A stretch of 35,477 bases of DNA from Acidobacteriota bacterium. Its GTDB lineage: Bacteria; Acidobacteriota; Terriglobia; Versatilivoradales; Versatilivoraceae. Below the pieces are notes generated by a model. The model searched no databases, had not been told where the DNA came from, and saw only the letters and a list, made by a program, of their open reading frames with translations. Location of the stretch: NCBI GenBank assembly GCA_003224715.1, contig QHZP01000008.1, positions 55,570 to 91,046 of the forward strand, in the 5' to 3' direction. Of this stretch, positions 1 through 8,663 are shown piece by piece (position 1 is the first letter of the stretch; every line of letters begins with the position of its first letter). Both the position numbers and the translations under genes were made by a program.

Positions 1-485
1 CCCATTTTTGCAACATAACGCGGCCCTCTTGGCCCATCCACGGTAAAAGCAACATCCACTCCTCGTCTAAGACTTCTAGCCATTTCTGCCAGGGCTTTCA
101 GCCCCCCTCGCGAACTTGACCCACGGGCCACACCGTAGCCATGTTTTCGGATACAACGGGCAATATACTCTCCATCAAAGTTTTGACTGGTCATAACAAC
201 GATCCCGCGCTTCCTCCAGTACCAGGTAGCAGGGAAGATTCGCCCATGCCAAAAAGCAAAAATAGCCCGTTTGCCCGCCCCATAAACCGATTCCAGGTTC
301 TCGTCTCCGCGACTCTCCCAACGCAAGCTTCTTCCGATCAGACGAATGAGCCACGCGCTTATCTCAGCAATCAGGAGGGCTTGTATTCTTTGCCAGGGAG
401 AAAATCGGCGCGGGCCGCTCCAATAGGCAATATTGGAGAGGACTTCGGACGATCCTTTCGTTTGGGTACGATGAGACATTTTCAT
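1..485 (-). CDS. DUF374-type lysophospholipid acyltransferase (LPLAT) family protein, C-terminus cut by window edge
   Basis: Open minus-strand frame from ATG at 485 to the window edge, absent from the ORF track because it has no stop. Translates as MKMSHRTQTKGSSEVLSNIAYWSGPRRFSPWQRIQALLIAEISAWLIRLIGRSLRW...AIFAFWHGRIFPATWYWRKRGIVVMTSQNFDGEYIARCIRKHGYGVARGSSSRGGLKALAEMARSLRRGVDVAFTVDGPRGPRYVAKMG. FWHGR, SQNFDGEYIA, RGSSSRGG and DGPRGP motifs are typical of DUF374. Confidence 0.87.
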   Translation of the reverse strand, partial: MKMSHRTQTKGSSEVLSNIAYWSGPRRFSPWQRIQALLIAEISAWLIRLIGRSLRWESRGDENLESVYGAGKRAIFAFWHGRIFPATWYWRKRGIVVMTSQNFDGEYIARCIRKHGYGVARGSSSRGGLKALAEMARSLRRGVDVAFTVDGPRGPRYVAKM

Positions 486-575
486 CAGATGCTAATGGAC
501 GAAAAGTAGGAGTCTACCAATATCACTGGATATTTGTGACTTTCGGCGACGAAGGTTTTTCAGTTGCCGTCGAAG

Positions 576-1562
576 TTATTTTCGAATTTCTTTCGCGAGT
601 TCAATGAGGACCGGCAGGACTTTGAAGACATCTCCGACAATTCCATAATCAGCCACACTGAAAATGGGGGCATTGGGGTCTTTGTTGATGGCAACAATGC
701 AGGAAGAATTCATCATTCCCACAAGATGCTGAATCGCGCCTGAAATGCCGCAGGCGATATAGAGTTTAGGAGTCACAGTTTGTCCGGAACTTCCAATTTG
801 ATGTTCTTTAGGAAGCCAGCCGCCATCGGTGACAGGTCGCGAAGCCCCTACAGCCGCGCCAAGGGCCTCGGCCAGATCGAGTATAAGCTGAAACTTCTCT
901 TTGCTCCCTAAGCCTCGACCTCCGGCAATGATAATTTCAGCCTGGCTTAAATCTACCTTCCCCTGGGCAGCCTGAAAAATCTCCAGAACTTTTCGCTTGA
1001 GCACTTCATCCGGTAGGGGGATAGTCAGATTGACAACTCGGGGCGATTGACGCGATTGGACTTCGTAGGCATTAAAGGCTCCCTGCTGCAAGGAAACAAA
1101 GTAAGGGGGTTCACCTTTCAGACCCACCTGCAAATTGATTTTTCCGTTGAAAACTTGTCGAACAAACACGACACGGTCTGCGTCTATTTGACAATCAACG
1201 CAGTTGGGAATGAACCCGCGGCCCAGCCTCGTAGCCAGTTTGGGAGCGAAATCGATCGCTTGATAGGTGTGTCCCATCAAGAACAGGAAAGGAGTTTCCT
1301 GCTGAGCCACTTGCGAAAGGATGTGGCAGTAGGCTTCGGGAGTGTAGGTTTCACAGTGATCGTTAACCAGGGTTAAGACCTCTTGCCCACACCTCCGAGA
1401 CACCTCTTCCGCCAAATCTCCAATAGCTTTGCCGATGAGTACAACCTTTAATTCTTGATTAAGCCGTTCGGCTAGCTTCTGGCCAAAACCAATGGCTTCC
1501 CATGAAATACTTTTAATTTTTCCGGCCCGATGTTCAGCGAGAACCAGAGTCTTGCCCGGCAT
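576..1562 (-). CDS. etfA: Electron transfer flavoprotein alpha subunit
   Basis: 328 aa; C-terminal FAD-domain motifs GGRGLGSKEKF, GASRPVTDGGWLPKEHQIGSSGQTVTPKLYIACGISGAIQHLVGM; adjacent to etfB. Confidence 0.95.
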   Translation of the reverse strand: MPGKTLVLAEHRAGKIKSISWEAIGFGQKLAERLNQELKVVLIGKAIGDLAEEVSRRCGQEVLTLVNDHCETYTPEAYCHILSQVAQQETPFLFLMGHTYQAIDFAPKLATRLGRGFIPNCVDCQIDADRVVFVRQVFNGKINLQVGLKGEPPYFVSLQQGAFNAYEVQSRQSPRVVNLTIPLPDEVLKRKVLEIFQAAQGKVDLSQAEIIIAGGRGLGSKEKFQLILDLAEALGAAVGASRPVTDGGWLPKEHQIGSSGQTVTPKLYIACGISGAIQHLVGMMNSSCIVAINKDPNAPIFSVADYGIVGDVFKVLPVLIELAKEIRK

Positions 1563-1609
1563 AACTATCCCTTATTGATGGCAGGTTGCAGGCTGCACTC
1601 CGCAACCGT

Positions 1610-2404
1610 CTAAAGCACTTTCGCTTCTTTGCGCAATCTTTCCATCAAAGTCCTAGCAGCCTCTTCAGGGGTTCCCTCGAGGATAACCGTCTTTTTCTTC
1701 TTCTCTGGAAAGAACATTTTTTGGTGGTCAACCATGGAACCCGTCTTTCCCAGCTGGCTACTTTCCAAACCCAGATCTTGCGCAGAGAACCTTCGTATTT
1801 CCTTCTTTTTGGCTTGCATAATCCCCTTCAGCGTAGCATACCTGGGTTGATTGATTCCGGATTGAATGGTTAGGACAGCCGGCAAAGAGATTTCAACAAC
1901 TTCAAAAAGGTTGCTCTCCAGTTCGCGTTTCACTCGGGCTTTCTTACCCCCCTCACTCACATTGACTTCCATCACAATGGTAGCGTGAGGCCAACCTAAG
2001 AGCTGGGCGAGAATTGTGCCTGTTTGAGCGAAGGCCATATCTTCTGACTGCACCCCTGTGAAAATGATATCGAAATTCTGACCGCTAATTGCCCGCGCTA
2101 TGGCTGTGGCGACCACAAAAGCATCGGAACCTTGGAAGGCAGGGTCGCTGAGATGGAACGCGCGATCGGCACCCATGGCCAATCCACTCTTGATAGTTTT
2201 TAAGGCCCGTTCTTCTCCCAGCGATAAGACGCCGACTTCCCCTCCCAGTTTCTCTTTAAGTCGCAGCGCTTCCTCCAGGGCGTATACATCGCTTTCGTTG
2301 GTTTCGAAAACGAGATCGTCTTCGCGAATCCAAGTCGCTAGGTCGTCTATTTTGTACCGTGAGTCTTTCTCTGGAACCTGCTTTAGACAAACCAGAATTT
2401 TCAT
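1610..2404 (-). CDS. etfB: Electron transfer flavoprotein beta subunit
   Basis: 264 aa; N-term MKILVCLKQVPEKDSRYKID, ETNESDVYALEEALRLKE, GADRAFHLSD, TGVQSEDMAFAQTGTILAQLLGWPHAT are characteristic of EtfB/FixA. Confidence 0.95.
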   Translation of the reverse strand: MKILVCLKQVPEKDSRYKIDDLATWIREDDLVFETNESDVYALEEALRLKEKLGGEVGVLSLGEERALKTIKSGLAMGADRAFHLSDPAFQGSDAFVVATAIARAISGQNFDIIFTGVQSEDMAFAQTGTILAQLLGWPHATIVMEVNVSEGGKKARVKRELESNLFEVVEISLPAVLTIQSGINQPRYATLKGIMQAKKKEIRRFSAQDLGLESSQLGKTGSMVDHQKMFFPEKKKKTVILEGTPEEAARTLMERLRKEAKVL

Positions 2405-2439
2405 AATGGCCTCGTGAGCGCGTTAGGAACATAGGGTCC

Positions 2440-2469
2440 AAAATAGCCCATATGCAATTACATTGTCAA
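2440..2469 (-). promoter_or_regulatory. Putative sigma70-type promoter for etfBA
   Basis: Minus strand TTGACA (2464-2469) - 18 nt - TATTTT (2440-2445), just upstream of the etfB start at 2404. Confidence 0.5.
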
Positions 2470-2477
2470 ATGGCGAG

Positions 2478-3656
2478 CTATCGCAAGAACCAACCCAACC
2501 CACCTGCGGCGAGAATAATCCACAAGGAACTAACCTTGAAACGAAGCGATACCACCAGTGTCGCAAAAGCAATCAAGAGACCGACCAAACTGTGGATGCT
2601 TATCTTACCAATACTCAAAGTTGCGGAGGCCAGCATACCCACGACGGAAGGAGAGACTCCGCGGAGAAAGGCTTGGAGCACTTTGTTGCTTTTGAAACGC
2701 CGGTAATAGAAACTGACCGCCAGCGTGATACAGTATGAAGGTAAAAAAACGGCCACGGTCGTCAGGCATGCCCCCAATAGTCCAAGAACTTTGTATCCCA
2801 CAAAGGTTGCCGTGATGACTACGGGACCCGGAGTTATCTGTCCCAGAGCAACGCTGTCGACGAACTCACGGTGATTAAGCCATCCAAACCTTCGGACTAC
2901 TTCACCTTCGAGAAAGGGAACCATGACATACCCTCCCCCGAACGTGAAAGCGCCAATCTTTAAGAAGACATACAGCAAACGCCAGATATCGTTGCTTAAG
3001 AAAAACGTTATCAGAATCCCAACTCCTAAGCATAAAGGTGAGAAACAACGAAAATCTCCGGCGAATGCGCGTTTCCAGACAGAAGCCAGGAGTCCCAAAC
3101 TCCCGGCAACTAAAACCGCCTGAACCACCCCACAATCAAAGAACGAGATGGCCAAAAAAGAAAGGATAGCAAGTGGCCAATCCCAGAAACTGCGGAGAAC
3201 AGAGTGTCCCAGCTTGTACGTAGCTACCAAGATAAACGCGGCAATTGATGGGGTCATTCCGCGAAACAGACGTTCCAGGTCCGGCACTTCCTTAAAAGTC
3301 AAATAAAACTCAGACAGCAGCAACATGGAGACGAAAGCAGGTAGGAGCATAGCCACGACGGCAACCAAACCACCGATCCAACCTCGCAGTTTAAACCCGA
3401 TGTAGCAACTAATATTCACGGCTATGACCCCGGGTAGGGACTGAATTACAGCTGTTGCCTCGACAAATTCCTCGTTGGTAAGCCATTTTAATTTTTCTAC
3501 AACATGCCGTTGTAGCTGGGCCAAAATGGCCAGGCCTCCTCCGAAACCAATGACCCCCACATAGAAGAAGGCCCTCGCAATCTGCAACAGGTTGCGGTTG
3601 CAAACTACGTTGGTTGTGCTGGCCTGGGATGAAGAATGGCTCAAATTTTTATCCAT
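2478..3656 (-). CDS. chrA: Chromate transporter, CHR family, bidomain (long-chain) type
   Basis: 392 aa with two homologous halves, each carrying FGGG and PG motifs: GFGGGLAILAQLQRHVV..QSLPGVIAVNISCYIGFKLRGWIGG and TFGGGYVMVPFLEGEVV..GQITPGPVVITATFVGYKVLGLLGA. Confidence 0.88.
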   Translation of the reverse strand: MDKNLSHSSSQASTTNVVCNRNLLQIARAFFYVGVIGFGGGLAILAQLQRHVVEKLKWLTNEEFVEATAVIQSLPGVIAVNISCYIGFKLRGWIGGLVAVVAMLLPAFVSMLLLSEFYLTFKEVPDLERLFRGMTPSIAAFILVATYKLGHSVLRSFWDWPLAILSFLAISFFDCGVVQAVLVAGSLGLLASVWKRAFAGDFRCFSPLCLGVGILITFFLSNDIWRLLYVFLKIGAFTFGGGYVMVPFLEGEVVRRFGWLNHREFVDSVALGQITPGPVVITATFVGYKVLGLLGACLTTVAVFLPSYCITLAVSFYYRRFKSNKVLQAFLRGVSPSVVGMLASATLSIGKISIHSLVGLLIAFATLVVSLRFKVSSLWIILAAGGLGWFLR

Positions 3657-4023
3657 CGGAAGGAAACAAACCGGACTCGCTACTAGGACGGCAGTTTGAG
3701 CCTCCTTTTTGAGGAAGGCTTCACAACAGTTCTGAGTACCTTTTCTGATTTACGTTGGTACCAATGCGGTAGTCCAGTCGTGTCGTGTCGAGCTTCGTAG
3801 ATTTTGACTGGACATATCCTACCCTTTCGTTTTACATGGTATTTCTTTTTGATTTCGATTCGTTTAGATTAGAAATTGGGGTTTTTCTTGCAATTGGATG
3901 GTTCTCCCTTCTAAATGACTTTGAAGGCAGTCGCCTGTCCCAATCAAAGAAGACTCTGTGGAAAATCTGCCTCACCACGGAAAACCAAGTTCAAAGGGCT
4001 CCTACCATAGTTCAACAAAAACC

Positions 4024-5031
4024 ATGATGTCAAGCCAGGGCAGCCAGCTCAAATTTAATCGGAAGTCTAGGGCCAAGCCTCTTGGGTCAGTTCTAGTCAT
4101 TCTGCTCTTGGCCATTTCCTGCGAACGAAGTAAAGAAAAGGTAATTGCCGTAGTCCCCAAGGGGCAGGCTCATATTTTTTGGCAAATGGTTCATGCCGGA
4201 GCGCTCGCGGCCGGCGCCCAATTTCGGGTTAAGGTCCTGTGGAATGGACCCGCCTCAGAAATTGAAATCAGCAAACAAATTAACATTGTGGAAGATTTTA
4301 TCAACCGTAGAGTGAACGGCATTGTTCTCGCGCCCTCCGATGAAAAAGCTCTGGTCCCCGTCATTGAAAGTGCTGCACGGCGTGGCATTCCTGTAACTAT
4401 ATTCGATTCCGGGGCTCAAACTGAATCTTATGTTTCCTTTGTGGCAACCGACAATTATGGGGGTGGTGTGAAAGCAGCTCACCGAATGGCTGAAATGCTC
4501 GGTAAGAAGGGGAACGTGGCAATTGTCGGCGTCATGCCAGGTAGTTCTTCTACTACCCAACGGGAAAACGGATTTAAAGAAACGATCGCCAAAGAATATC
4601 CACAGATCAAAATCGCCGCCTTTCAATATGGGATGTCAGATCGCGCCAAGTCTCTGTCGGTGACTGAAGACATCCTTACCGCCAACCCGGGTCTAAAGGG
4701 AATTTTTGGACCTAACGAGTCTAGTTCGATTGGCGCCGCTCAGGCGGTCAAAGGTCGTGGACTCAGCGGTAAGGTCAAAATTGTCGGGTTCGATTCTTCA
4801 CCCAGCCTGATAGGAGACCTGCGAGAAGGTATTATCGATTCTTTAATAGTACAAAATCCCTTCGCTATGGGTTTCGAAGGCGTACGAACCCTTTGTGAAA
4901 AACTCGAGGGGAAAACCCCTCGGCGACGGGTTGATACCGGCGTGACCCTGGTTACAAAGGAAAACTTGTCCGAGCCGCAGATTCAGCAGTTGATAAGCCC
5001 AACCCTCGAAAGGTACTTGGGTAGGCAATAA
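4024..5031 (+). CDS. Sugar ABC transporter substrate-binding lipoprotein (RbsB-like, Peripla_BP_4)
   Basis: ORF 3958-5031; ATG at 4024 fits better because it gives a lipoprotein-type signal (GSVLVILLLAISCERSK). Core motifs: VPKGQAHIFWQMVHAGALAAG, VNGIVLAPSDEKALVPVIESA, GIPVTIFDSGA, FVATDNYGGGVKAAHRMAE, VKIVGFDSSPSLIGDLREGIIDSLIVQNPFAMGFEGVRTL. Confidence 0.9.
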   Translation: MMSSQGSQLKFNRKSRAKPLGSVLVILLLAISCERSKEKVIAVVPKGQAHIFWQMVHAGALAAGAQFRVKVLWNGPASEIEISKQINIVEDFINRRVNGIVLAPSDEKALVPVIESAARRGIPVTIFDSGAQTESYVSFVATDNYGGGVKAAHRMAEMLGKKGNVAIVGVMPGSSSTTQRENGFKETIAKEYPQIKIAAFQYGMSDRAKSLSVTEDILTANPGLKGIFGPNESSSIGAAQAVKGRGLSGKVKIVGFDSSPSLIGDLREGIIDSLIVQNPFAMGFEGVRTLCEKLEGKTPRRRVDTGVTLVTKENLSEPQIQQLISPTLERYLGRQ

Positions 5032-5118
5032 TCGAGGCTGGGTCTGGAATGCTCGAATGGACTGTCGCGTTTCACTCATGGTCTATGATTCCAGCTTTCC
5101 GTTCTTCGACCCCTCGTC

Positions 5119-6051
5119 ATGAGAGATCTCTTCAAAAAGCTTCTCCCGTTTCTTAGTTTTGTAGCCTTGTTTGTTTCTCTCTCGATTCTTTCCCCTTATT
5201 TCCTGACAGTTGACAATCTCTCCAGTGTGGCTCGACAGACCGCTGTAATTAACATCATTGCTATTGGGATGACCCTGGTAATCATCTCCGGAGGCATTGA
5301 TCTCTCCGTCGGGTCTGTCCTAGCGTTCTCTGGAGTCTGTGGAACTTTGCTGATGGAAAGGGGGATGGGAGTTGTGTCCTCGACACTCCTCGGCATTTTC
5401 TCAGGTTTGGCCTGGGGACTCGGCAACGGCCTCATCGTCACTCAGTTTCGAGTCCCACCCTTCATCGCAACTTTGGGCTGCATGGGAATGGCTCGTGGTT
5501 TGACCTTGCTGATCACCGATGGGATTCCAGTCACAGCCATCCCCAAAAATTTTGGACGGCTGGGAGACGGAATTTTTTTTGGAATGATCCCTGTCCCAGT
5601 GGTGATTTTGCTCGGGATTGGAGTGATGATGTCTTACGTTTTGCGCTATACCCGTTTGGGCAGGTACGCCTATGCCATCGGTGGAAACGCTCAAGCCGCC
5701 TACCTTTCAGGGATAAATTTGACGAGCTGGACCCTGATAATTTACTCGATCTTGGGTGCCCTCACTGGTTTGGCAGGAATGATCGAAGCTTCCCGCTTGG
5801 TGACCGGTCAGCCTACTGCTGGAGACGGTTATGAACTGAGAGTGATTGCGGCTGTGGTCATCGGCGGAGGCAGTCTGAACGGGGGAGCAGGAACGGTATT
5901 GGGAACGACCGTCGGAGCCTTCATTATGAGTCTGCTGAACAACGGCTGCAACCTGCTGGGAATTTCGCCTTTCATCCAGCAAATTCTCATTGGTGGCATC
6001 ATCGTTTTGGCTGTGGCTGTGGATGAATTACGGCGGCGGCGGTTGGAGTAG
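5119..6051 (+). CDS. Sugar ABC transporter permease (RbsC-like, BPD_transp_2)
   Basis: 310 aa; IAIGMTLVIISGGIDLSVGSVLAFSGV, PPFIATLGCMGMARGL, GGNAQAAYLSGIN, GDGYELRVIAAVVIGGGSLNGGAGTVLGTTVGAFIMSLLNNGCNLLGISPFIQQILIGGIIVLAVAVD. Confidence 0.94.
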   Translation: MRDLFKKLLPFLSFVALFVSLSILSPYFLTVDNLSSVARQTAVINIIAIGMTLVIISGGIDLSVGSVLAFSGVCGTLLMERGMGVVSSTLLGIFSGLAWGLGNGLIVTQFRVPPFIATLGCMGMARGLTLLITDGIPVTAIPKNFGRLGDGIFFGMIPVPVVILLGIGVMMSYVLRYTRLGRYAYAIGGNAQAAYLSGINLTSWTLIIYSILGALTGLAGMIEASRLVTGQPTAGDGYELRVIAAVVIGGGSLNGGAGTVLGTTVGAFIMSLLNNGCNLLGISPFIQQILIGGIIVLAVAVDELRRRRLE

Positions 6052-6262
6052 AACCCCTCACTGCCCCGTTTCACAAGTCACGGGGCCGAATTCCCTTTAG
6101 TCGCGACCAGGAAAAAGCAGATTTCGTTCTAGTCCCCTGAGCGGATTCGGATTCAACCCTAGGTGTCGGCCCTTCGGACCCGCTCTCGTTCCTTGCTTTT
6201 CCCCGCCCTTGCGATTACCTGGCGGCCCTTCGAACCTCCCACACCTTCCAGGCGACGAGGCG

Positions 6263-7438
6263 CTAAATATGAATCGCCTTAACCTGAGTCTTGATATATT
6301 CGCGATTGCCTTCAAAGTCTTCTATACTCAGTCGCCCTTCACTCGTGAGCTTTCCCTTTTGAATTGCGGTTTGCAGTAATTCCACAAACTCCCCGCCACA
6401 TTCGCACCGGGGTGGAGGGGCTTGATAAGCTCGGACGACCTCTTGCTGGCAGGCGCTGCACCGAAAGAAAGATTTGGAGCCGGACCGTTTTCCCTTCTTG
6501 GCAATAGGCGTGCCTTCGATCTCTACAATGTCTAGCGAAAAATCCAGGGTCGGAGCATTGCTGATGTGTGTTCCAACACCGTAACCATCGGCCAGTTCGT
6601 TGAGTTCGCGAATGCTTTCTTCGGTTAAGCCGCCGCTCAAGAAGAGCCGTATGTTCTTATGCCCGCGAAGATCCAGCTCCCACCGGATCTCACGCAAAAT
6701 ATCCAGGAGGCTTCCCTTGCGTGACGCCGGAGTGTCTAAACGTAAAGCAGAAACTTTGTCTCCCAGAGCTTCGGCAACCCGGATCGCTTCAAACTTTTCG
6801 TCGTTGAAAGTATCCACCAAAGAAATGATGTTCACTCTGTGGCCGAAAGAATCGTAAAAGGCCCGAGTTGCTTCTACCGTGTCGCCATAAAGCAATATCA
6901 GAGCATGCGGCATGGTTCCTGACGGCTCAATTCCCAGCTCGGATGCGCTTTTGACGCCAGCCACACCTTCACATCCTCCTAAGTAAGCGTAGCGTTCCAC
7001 CAGGGGCGCGATAATGGGATGAATTCGACGCGCCCCGAAACAGACGACCGGCTTTCCTCGAGCAGCGTCCACGCATCGGGCAGCTCGCGTCACGATTCCA
7101 GATGCCTGGCAAAGCAATCCTAAGAAGGCTGTTTCATAAATGCAAAAATCCAGGTAGCGACCTTCTATTTCGATAACTGGTTGATGGATTCGAAAGAGAG
7201 TGCCCTCGCGAACTGCGCGAACATTCAGAGGCAGATTCAGTCTTTCAATCAGCGCCAGAAATTCCTCTGTCCCCGCCAAAATGCCCCAATGATAATTCTC
7301 GGGAAGACTCTTAACCGCCAACTCTGCTTTCACTTTTTTGTTAATATTGTTCTTTCTTAGAATCTCAACTGTCCGGGTGAAATAAACATCGGTAATGTCA
7401 CCACGAACGACATCCTGTTCAGTGGCAGTATGGAACAT
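6263..7438 (-). CDS. pncB: Nicotinate phosphoribosyltransferase
   Basis: 391 aa; DVYFTRTVEILRKNNINKKVKAEL, CFGARRIHPIIAPLVERYAYLGGCEGVAGVKSASELGIEPSGTMPHALILLYGDTVEAT, FLSGGLTEESIRELNELADGYGVGTHISNAPTLDFSLDIVEIEG; C-terminal Cys-rich CSACQQEV...CECGG module. Confidence 0.9.
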   Translation of the reverse strand: MFHTATEQDVVRGDITDVYFTRTVEILRKNNINKKVKAELAVKSLPENYHWGILAGTEEFLALIERLNLPLNVRAVREGTLFRIHQPVIEIEGRYLDFCIYETAFLGLLCQASGIVTRAARCVDAARGKPVVCFGARRIHPIIAPLVERYAYLGGCEGVAGVKSASELGIEPSGTMPHALILLYGDTVEATRAFYDSFGHRVNIISLVDTFNDEKFEAIRVAEALGDKVSALRLDTPASRKGSLLDILREIRWELDLRGHKNIRLFLSGGLTEESIRELNELADGYGVGTHISNAPTLDFSLDIVEIEGTPIAKKGKRSGSKSFFRCSACQQEVVRAYQAPPPRCECGGEFVELLQTAIQKGKLTSEGRLSIEDFEGNREYIKTQVKAIHI

Positions 7439-7505
7439 GATGAATCCTCCCTAGCTGGTGTGTTAAAATCGCTCATAATCTAGAATAATTTGGAGTGCCT
7501 TGGGA

Positions 7506-8049
7506 ATGACAAAACCCAAATTCATTCTAACAACAATTTGTCTCCTCAGCTGCACTTCTTCTTCCTGCATCAGCCGAGGACCAGAAGTGAAACCTGCTGG
7601 CGTGGAATCTAGCACGTCATTTCCACGGACCGTGCGTGCCTTCAGGAGCGATAGCTATCACTATTACATGGAGCAACGGCTCAGGGAAGATCTTTCCTCT
7701 CTCTTTCAGCTCGGACAAGAGATAAGCGGAGAATCCCAACCCTCTCTTGGAATCGAAAATTATAGGCAGGTTTCTCAAAGGGCCAACAAAATTCGAAAGC
7801 TGGCCAGTCGAATAAAATCTGCTCTAACCTTAGGTAATCAGCCCCAGGATAAAAGCCCCAAAGCAGCCGTGCAATCCCTCAGCCCTGAAAGCTTACGGCG
7901 CTCGAAAAATCCGATGGTGCTACGCGGGGCGCGGAAAGCATATTCTCGATGCCAAGTTGCAGACACAACTCTACGCTGAAGTTGACGCCTTGGAGAGCTT
8001 GGCCTTGCACGTCAAGCAAAGCGCGGATGAGCTTTCACAAACGAATTAG
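7506..8049 (+). pseudogene. Small putative lipoprotein; reading frame appears to shift near 7915-7945
   Basis: ORF 7500-7979 starts MGMTKPKFILTTICLLSCTSSSCIS (lipoprotein-like). The coding-like sequence continues in another frame as KHILDAKLQTQLYAEVDALESLALHVKQSADELSQTN* ending at 8049. Confidence 0.5.
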
Positions 8050-8408
8050 AGAGAGCTCTAATGAAAACCGTATCGTTGTGTTATGCTTTTCTTCGGTTGG
8101 CTAGCAGGGGAGGTTTTCCATTGATGGTCCCGCCTTTGATGGACGACAAAGTAAGCAAACCCAAATTTTTTAGCCAATTTCCTTGGGCTCTAGCTAACTA
8201 TCGAAGAGATAGTGTGGAAAGAGGCGGAGCTCGGTTGCTCAAGAAGGTCGCACCACCGCTGGTAAGGCTGATTGATACATCCTCCACAACACTCCATTTC
8301 CTCCCATTTTAATTGATAGTGTAGAAAACGCCCCGGACATTCGGATGGCACTCCCTAAGAATTTCTATTGCTCAAAAGCCTGGGCTACCTTCTCTCGCTA
8401 CAAAGGTG

Positions 8409-8455
8409 ATACTATATTTTGTGTAGGGGCTAAGAAAATATCCACTATTTTGTGG
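8409..8455. promoter_or_regulatory. Tandem NrdR-box-like operators
   Basis: 8409-8424 ATACTATATTTTGTGT (14/16 to recalled consensus ACACWATATATWGTGT) and 8440-8455 ATCCACTATTTTGTGG (11/16), start-to-start distance 31 bp, upstream of nrdJ. Confidence 0.6.
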
Positions 8456-8474
8456 ATTCTTTCAAATATTCCCC

Positions 8475-8502
8475 TTGACAAATCCCTTTATGTGGCTAAA
8501 AT
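8475..8502 (+). promoter_or_regulatory. Putative sigma70-type promoter of nrdJ
   Basis: TTGACA (8475-8480) - 16 nt - TAAAAT (8497-8502). Confidence 0.55.
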
Positions 8503-8663
8503 TCGATCCATAACTTTGGTCAATACGGGCTAGCCGTACAGACACTGGTTGTTTTCTTATTGTTAGGAATTGTTACCTCCGGGTGAGACTTAGGAAGACA
8601 ACCAGTCGCTTTCAAATTTTGTGAACTACCGTTTTATTCTGTCCTATATAAGGAGGCGTTACA

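Noticed and set aside
141-509. Plus-strand 122-aa ORF
   Set aside because: Antisense to the edge-truncated DUF374 acyltransferase, which has clear family motifs; no homology-like features of its own.
3785-4027. 80-aa ORF upstream of the RbsB-like gene
   Set aside because: AT-rich, hydrophobic, no recognisable motif and no good RBS; likely intergenic chance ORF.
8061-8312. 83-aa ORF after the lipoprotein gene
   Set aside because: No motif, alternative frames equally poor; insufficient support for a CDS.
8400-8660. Cobalamin riboswitch upstream of B12-dependent nrdJ
   Set aside because: No recognisable B12-box or cobalamin-riboswitch core in the leader; only a generic hairpin, reported separately.
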